Shown here: piece by piece, positions 60,804 through 64,000 of the stretch
How the letters are laid out: every line of letters starts with the position of its first letter
How positions within the stretch are numbered: position 1 is the stretch's first letter
Assembly (NCBI GenBank): GCA_005223045.1
Contig: NJBM01000005.1
Coordinates: forward strand, 248,001 to 312,000
Direction of reading: 5' to 3'
Length of the DNA: 64,000 nt
From: Planctomycetes bacterium B3_Pla
Lineage (GTDB): Bacteria > Planctomycetota > Phycisphaerae > Sedimentisphaerales > Anaerobacaceae
Program-made: the position numbers and the translations under genes
The notes under the pieces: generated by a model
What the model was told of the DNA's origin: nothing
Databases searched by the model: none
Seen by the model: the letters and a program-made list of their open reading frames with translations, nothing else

Positions 60804-63800
60804 ATGATTAGAAGCACACACTGGCTGCTCACGTCAATCAGCATTATGACCCTCTTGACGGCCAATGCGTCCTGGGGTGATGATTGGCCGACATATAACC
60901 ACGACAAAGCAAGAAGCGGTATAACTTCGGAACAATTGCCTCTGACGCTCTCCGAATGCTGGCGGTTCCGGGCCAACCACCCGCCTCAACCTGCCTGGCC
61001 GCCACCAGCCGCCCAGGACTTCTGGCACAATCACGATAAACTAAGGCCAACTGTAATTTACGACCGTGCCTTTCATTGCGTGACTGTCGGTGATACTGTC
61101 TATTTTGCTTCCTCTGCCGACTTTAGCGTTTACGCTCTGGACGCCAAAACCGGGAAGGTGCGATGGGTTTTCTTCACTGCCGGACCTGTCCGATTGGCCC
61201 CTACTGTAGTTGAAGACAGACTTTACGTTGGATCTGACGATGGCTGCGTATATTGCCTTTCAACTGACAACGGCTCATTGATTTGGAAATTTGACGTTGC
61301 TACTGAAAATAGCATGGTGCCGGGCAATGGACGAATGATATCGTTGTTGCCCGTTCGGACCGGATTGGTAGTCGATGCCGATAAAGTGTTTTTCGCAGCG
61401 GGCCTGTTTCCGATTCAGGGTACGTTTCTATTTGCTCTGAACGCCGAAAACGGAGCGGTTCTGTGGCGGCAAAAACTTGATGTCTCACCCCAGGGTTATT
61501 TGCTCGCTTCGACTCAAAATCTGTACGTACCGACCGGACGGACGGGCCCAGTGTCCTTTTCGCGCAAAAGCGGTACATTACAGGGAGAATTCGGCAGCGC
61601 CGGCGGAGCTTATGCACTATTGACAGAAGACACTCTTGTGACAGGACCCGGGCGCGGCCCCAAACAACTCAATGCCGCCAATGTCACAACGAAGGAGACG
61701 ATAGCAACATTTGGCGGGCTGCGTATGGTCGTTAAAGGTCACATGGTATATATGCAATCGGAGAAAAAGCTTACCGCTCTTGATCGAAGGAAATACCTTG
61801 CACTTTCGAAACAAAGAATAACTCTCAACCGCCGGCAAAAACAGATTAGCGAACAGCTTAAGAAACTTGCCAAGAACAGCCCTCCGGCAAACAAATTCGA
61901 GGATGACTTGCGGAATATCCAACTTTCTCTGGAACAAAACAAAGAATCGTTGGAACAATGCTTCATCTGGAAGCACGCCTGCGATCATACATACTCACTT
62001 ATTATGGCCGGCAATACGTTGTTTGTCGGCGGAAAAGATGAAGTCGTGGCGCTGAGTGCTGCCGACGGTCGCGAGTCCTGGAGCGCATCTGTAAGCGGCG
62101 CTGCCTACGGATTAAGCGTCGCAAATGGCCGTTTATTCGTCAGCACCGACGAAGGAACGATTCACTGCTTCACCAATCGCTCGATCACATCTTCCGGGAA
62201 ACCGGAACTCGCCCATTTAGGAACTGGAATCGATCCTTATTCTCAGGACGACTTGACTGATATTTACTCGTTGGCCGCTCGACAAATCGTCGAAGAGGCA
62301 AACATACGTCAGGGATATTGCCTGGTGCTCGGCTGTGAGGAAGGTCGTCTTGCATACGAAATTGCCAAGCGCACGAAACTACAGGTTATCGCAGTAGAAC
62401 AAGATGCTCAGAAAGTAATCACAGCTCGCAAAAAACTTCACAGGACCGGGTATTACGGCTCCAGGATTACTGTACATCACGGCAAGTTGGACGAGCTTCC
62501 ATATCCGCCCTACTTCGCCAACCTAATTGTCTCCGAACGCACGCTAATCTCCGGCGAACTACCCTCATCCGCGGCCGAGATGTTCCGCGTGCTTAGGCCA
62601 TGTGGCGGCACGGCAATTATCGGTCAATTCAAAGAAGCCGGCAAGAAGAGAAGTAAACTCAAACAATCCGACCTTGAGCATTGGCTCAATGACGCGACGA
62701 TTCCAGGCTGGAGAACCAACAGACACAATGGACTATGGGCGGTCATCAGGCGCGAGCCACTCCCGGGCAGTGGAGAATGGACACAGCTTTATGCAGACGC
62801 CGCTCATACTGCCTGTAGCAGCGACCAGCTCCGCGGCCCAATGGCCCTGCAGTGGTTCGGCAAACCTGGGCCTCACTCTATGATCGATCGCCACCATCGG
62901 CCGATGTCGTCACTGGTGAAGGACGGACGCATCTTTGTTCCCACTGTCGAGGGTATCATCGCTGTTGATGCGTATAACGGTACAGAACTATGGAAGCTTG
63001 GTGTGCCCAACTCAAGACGTATCGGCGCGCTCAAGGACAGCGGCCACATGCTGGCCACCGACGAATACGTTTATATTGCCGTCGAGGACCAGTGCCGGGC
63101 TGTCGATGTTGTCACCGGCGTACACAAACTAACGCTCAAAGTTCCTCAATCGGATGATCTCCACAAACATGACTGGGGTTACCTGAACCACTTTGGAGAT
63201 TGCCTCTTCGGTACCGGCCAGAAAGTCAGGGCTTCATTTTACAAACAGGATTTTCACGGCAAACCTGATAACGGAAGCCACATACTGGAAGGTGACTTCA
63301 GAGAAGTTATCGTAAGCGATTATTTCTTTGCTATGGACCGGCACACCGGTGCGATCCGCTGGACCTACAGAGACGGAACGATCATGAACAGTGCCATTAC
63401 TATCGGTGATGGCCGAATCTATTTAGCACAGTGCCGCAATCCGGAAATAATGAAGGACGATGACGGTCGTCTTCGAATCGATAAGTTCTGTGAAAAGGAC
63501 CTGTTCATTGTAGCGCTCGACGCGGAAACCGGTGTGGAAATATGGCGACGACCCTTCCAGTTCCCATACGAACATATCATGTTTCTCAATTATGCCGAGA
63601 ACACACTACTTTTCACCGGCACATACAACAAGGAAAATCACGTCAACTACGGCCTGTTCGCTTTCACCGCTGATACGGGAGAGGAAAAGTGGCAGACTGA
63701 TTACGTGGGCTTGGATGTTGCCGGGACCGAACCGTTTGGTACAGGCGGCGAACACGGCGAACAATGGCAGCATCCGGTTATCAATGGGCGGACTCTATAT

Positions 63801-64000
63801 TCGCGGCCTTATGCCTTTGACCTCCATACCGGCGAGAAGAAGGAATACCACGTCTATCGCGGCGGCCACGGCTGTGGCGGACTGACCGGCTCGGTCCATT
63901 ACCTTTACGGCCGAGGTTCGAATCCACGCATGTATCCGATCGAAGTCGATAGCACCAAAGGAATCCAGTTGACTCAAGTCACTCGGCCGGGCTGCTGGCT
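60804..64000 (+). CDS. Propeller-methyltransferase-propeller fusion protein (3' end outside window)
   Basis: Open from ATG 60804 to the window end, 1065 complete codons, no stop. MIRSTHWLLTSISIMTLLTANASWG is a signal peptide. DWPTYNHDKARSG and blades SVYALDAKTGKVRWVFF and GCVYCLSTDNGSLIWKF start a PQQ-like propeller. A coiled coil (QRITLNRRQKQISEQLKKLAK) lies near 330-390. About 490-640 is a class I AdoMet methyltransferase fold: CLVLGCEEGRLAYEIAKR, QVIAVEQDAQKVITARKKL, ANLIVSERT, MFRVLRPCGGTAII. Propeller blades resume from 690 (FVPTVEGIIAVDAYNGTELWKL). The Gly loop is better kept than in the 50.8-kb relative. Exported methyltransferases are odd, so a binding role is possible. The SD is weak. 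Confidence 0.82.
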   Translation, partial: MIRSTHWLLTSISIMTLLTANASWGDDWPTYNHDKARSGITSEQLPLTLSECWRFRANHPPQPAWPPPAAQDFWHNHDKLRPTVIYDRAFHCVTVGDTVYFASSADFSVYALDAKTGKVRWVFFTAGPVRLAPTVVEDRLYVGSDDGCVYCLSTDNGSLIWKFDVATENSMVPGNGRMISLLPVRTGLVVDADKVFFAAGLFPIQGTFLFALNAENGAVLWRQKLDVSPQGYLLASTQNLYVPTGRTGPVSFSRKSGTLQGEFGSAGGAYALLTEDTLVTGPGRGPKQLNAANVTTKETIATFGGLRMVVKGHMVYMQSEKKLTALDRRKYLALSKQRITLNRRQKQISEQLKKLAKNSPPANKFEDDLRNIQLSLEQNKESLEQCFIWKHACDHTYSLIMAGNTLFVGGKDEVVALSAADGRESWSASVSGAAYGLSVANGRLFVSTDEGTIHCFTNRSITSSGKPELAHLGTGIDPYSQDDLTDIYSLAARQIVEEANIRQGYCLVLGCEEGRLAYEIAKRTKLQVIAVEQDAQKVITARKKLHRTGYYGSRITVHHGKLDELPYPPYFANLIVSERTLISGELPSSAAEMFRVLRPCGGTAIIGQFKEAGKKRSKLKQSDLEHWLNDATIPGWRTNRHNGLWAVIRREPLPGSGEWTQLYADAAHTACSSDQLRGPMALQWFGKPGPHSMIDRHHRPMSSLVKDGRIFVPTVEGIIAVDAYNGTELWKLGVPNSRRIGALKDSGHMLATDEYVYIAVEDQCRAVDVVTGVHKLTLKVPQSDDLHKHDWGYLNHFGDCLFGTGQKVRASFYKQDFHGKPDNGSHILEGDFREVIVSDYFFAMDRHTGAIRWTYRDGTIMNSAITIGDGRIYLAQCRNPEIMKDDDGRLRIDKFCEKDLFIVALDAETGVEIWRRPFQFPYEHIMFLNYAENTLLFTGTYNKENHVNYGLFAFTADTGEEKWQTDYVGLDVAGTEPFGTGGEHGEQWQHPVINGRTLYSRPYAFDLHTGEKKEYHVYRGGHGCGGLTGSVHYLYGRGSNPRMYPIEVDSTKGIQLTQVTRPGCW

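Overview
The window most resembles an anaerobic planctomycete of the Phycisphaerae/Sedimentisphaerales type. The clues are an acetyl-CoA-pathway gene pair (cdhD end plus acsE), a pseudopilin with the '[13 protein letters not shown]...GLKELW' tail common in that group, a cytochrome related to hydrazine synthase alpha, many secreted PQQ-like propellers, sialidase-like and beta-helix proteins, TAT-exported Gfo/Idh/MocA proteins, and scattered short intergenic repeats. The assignment is from recognition only; no search was run.

Layout. 1-5 kb: cdhD end, acsE, proS, tRNA-Lys(CUU), a pseudopilin gene starting almost on the tRNA end, and a NUDIX hydrolase. 5-12 kb: two palindromic repeats, a giant lamin-tail/CotH surface protein, then a leftward unit of TAT oxidoreductase, nitroreductase-like protein and a P-loop NTPase. 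12.2-13.9 kb: an AT-rich restriction-modification pair (XhoI/PaeR7I-type endonuclease with an SPPY-type methyltransferase), next to 1.2 kb of repeat-rich non-coding DNA. 15-23 kb: SppA-type lipoprotein protease, a leftward operon of a SUMF1-domain lipoprotein and two tandem secreted paralogs of unknown function, a double metallo-beta-lactamase protein, and tRNA-Lys(UUU).

23.0-38.35 kb is an integrated element of about 15.3 kb. A 42-bp exact direct repeat of the first 42 nt of tRNA-Lys(UUU) bounds it. Next to the intact tRNA it carries a tyrosine integrase, then an excisionase-like HTH protein, a DnaB-type helicase, a winged-helix replication protein with four iteron-like repeats inside its own gene, a TerS-like protein, and a block of phage DNA-ejection-like proteins including one of 1368 aa. 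I see no large terminase, portal, capsid or tail gene, and nearly all genes look intact and translationally coupled. It reads as a phage-satellite-like element or a minimal phage relative and is the best candidate here for an undescribed system. Integration replaced the 5' half and the promoter of the tRNA.

38.5-64 kb is host DNA again and looks like a locus for extracellular organic-matter breakdown: two sialidase-like proteins around an HpcH-type aldolase and a URO-D-family protein, a triheme HzsA-related protein whose C-terminal domain is split off by a one-base frameshift, a beta-helix enzyme, a sodium-solute symporter, a PQQ-like propeller with a degenerate methyltransferase-like head, a second TAT oxidoreductase, a coherent glycerol-3-phosphate-type operon (GlpA-like, partner flavoprotein, HAD phosphatase, OPA-family transporter), and a propeller-methyltransferase fusion that runs off the window end.
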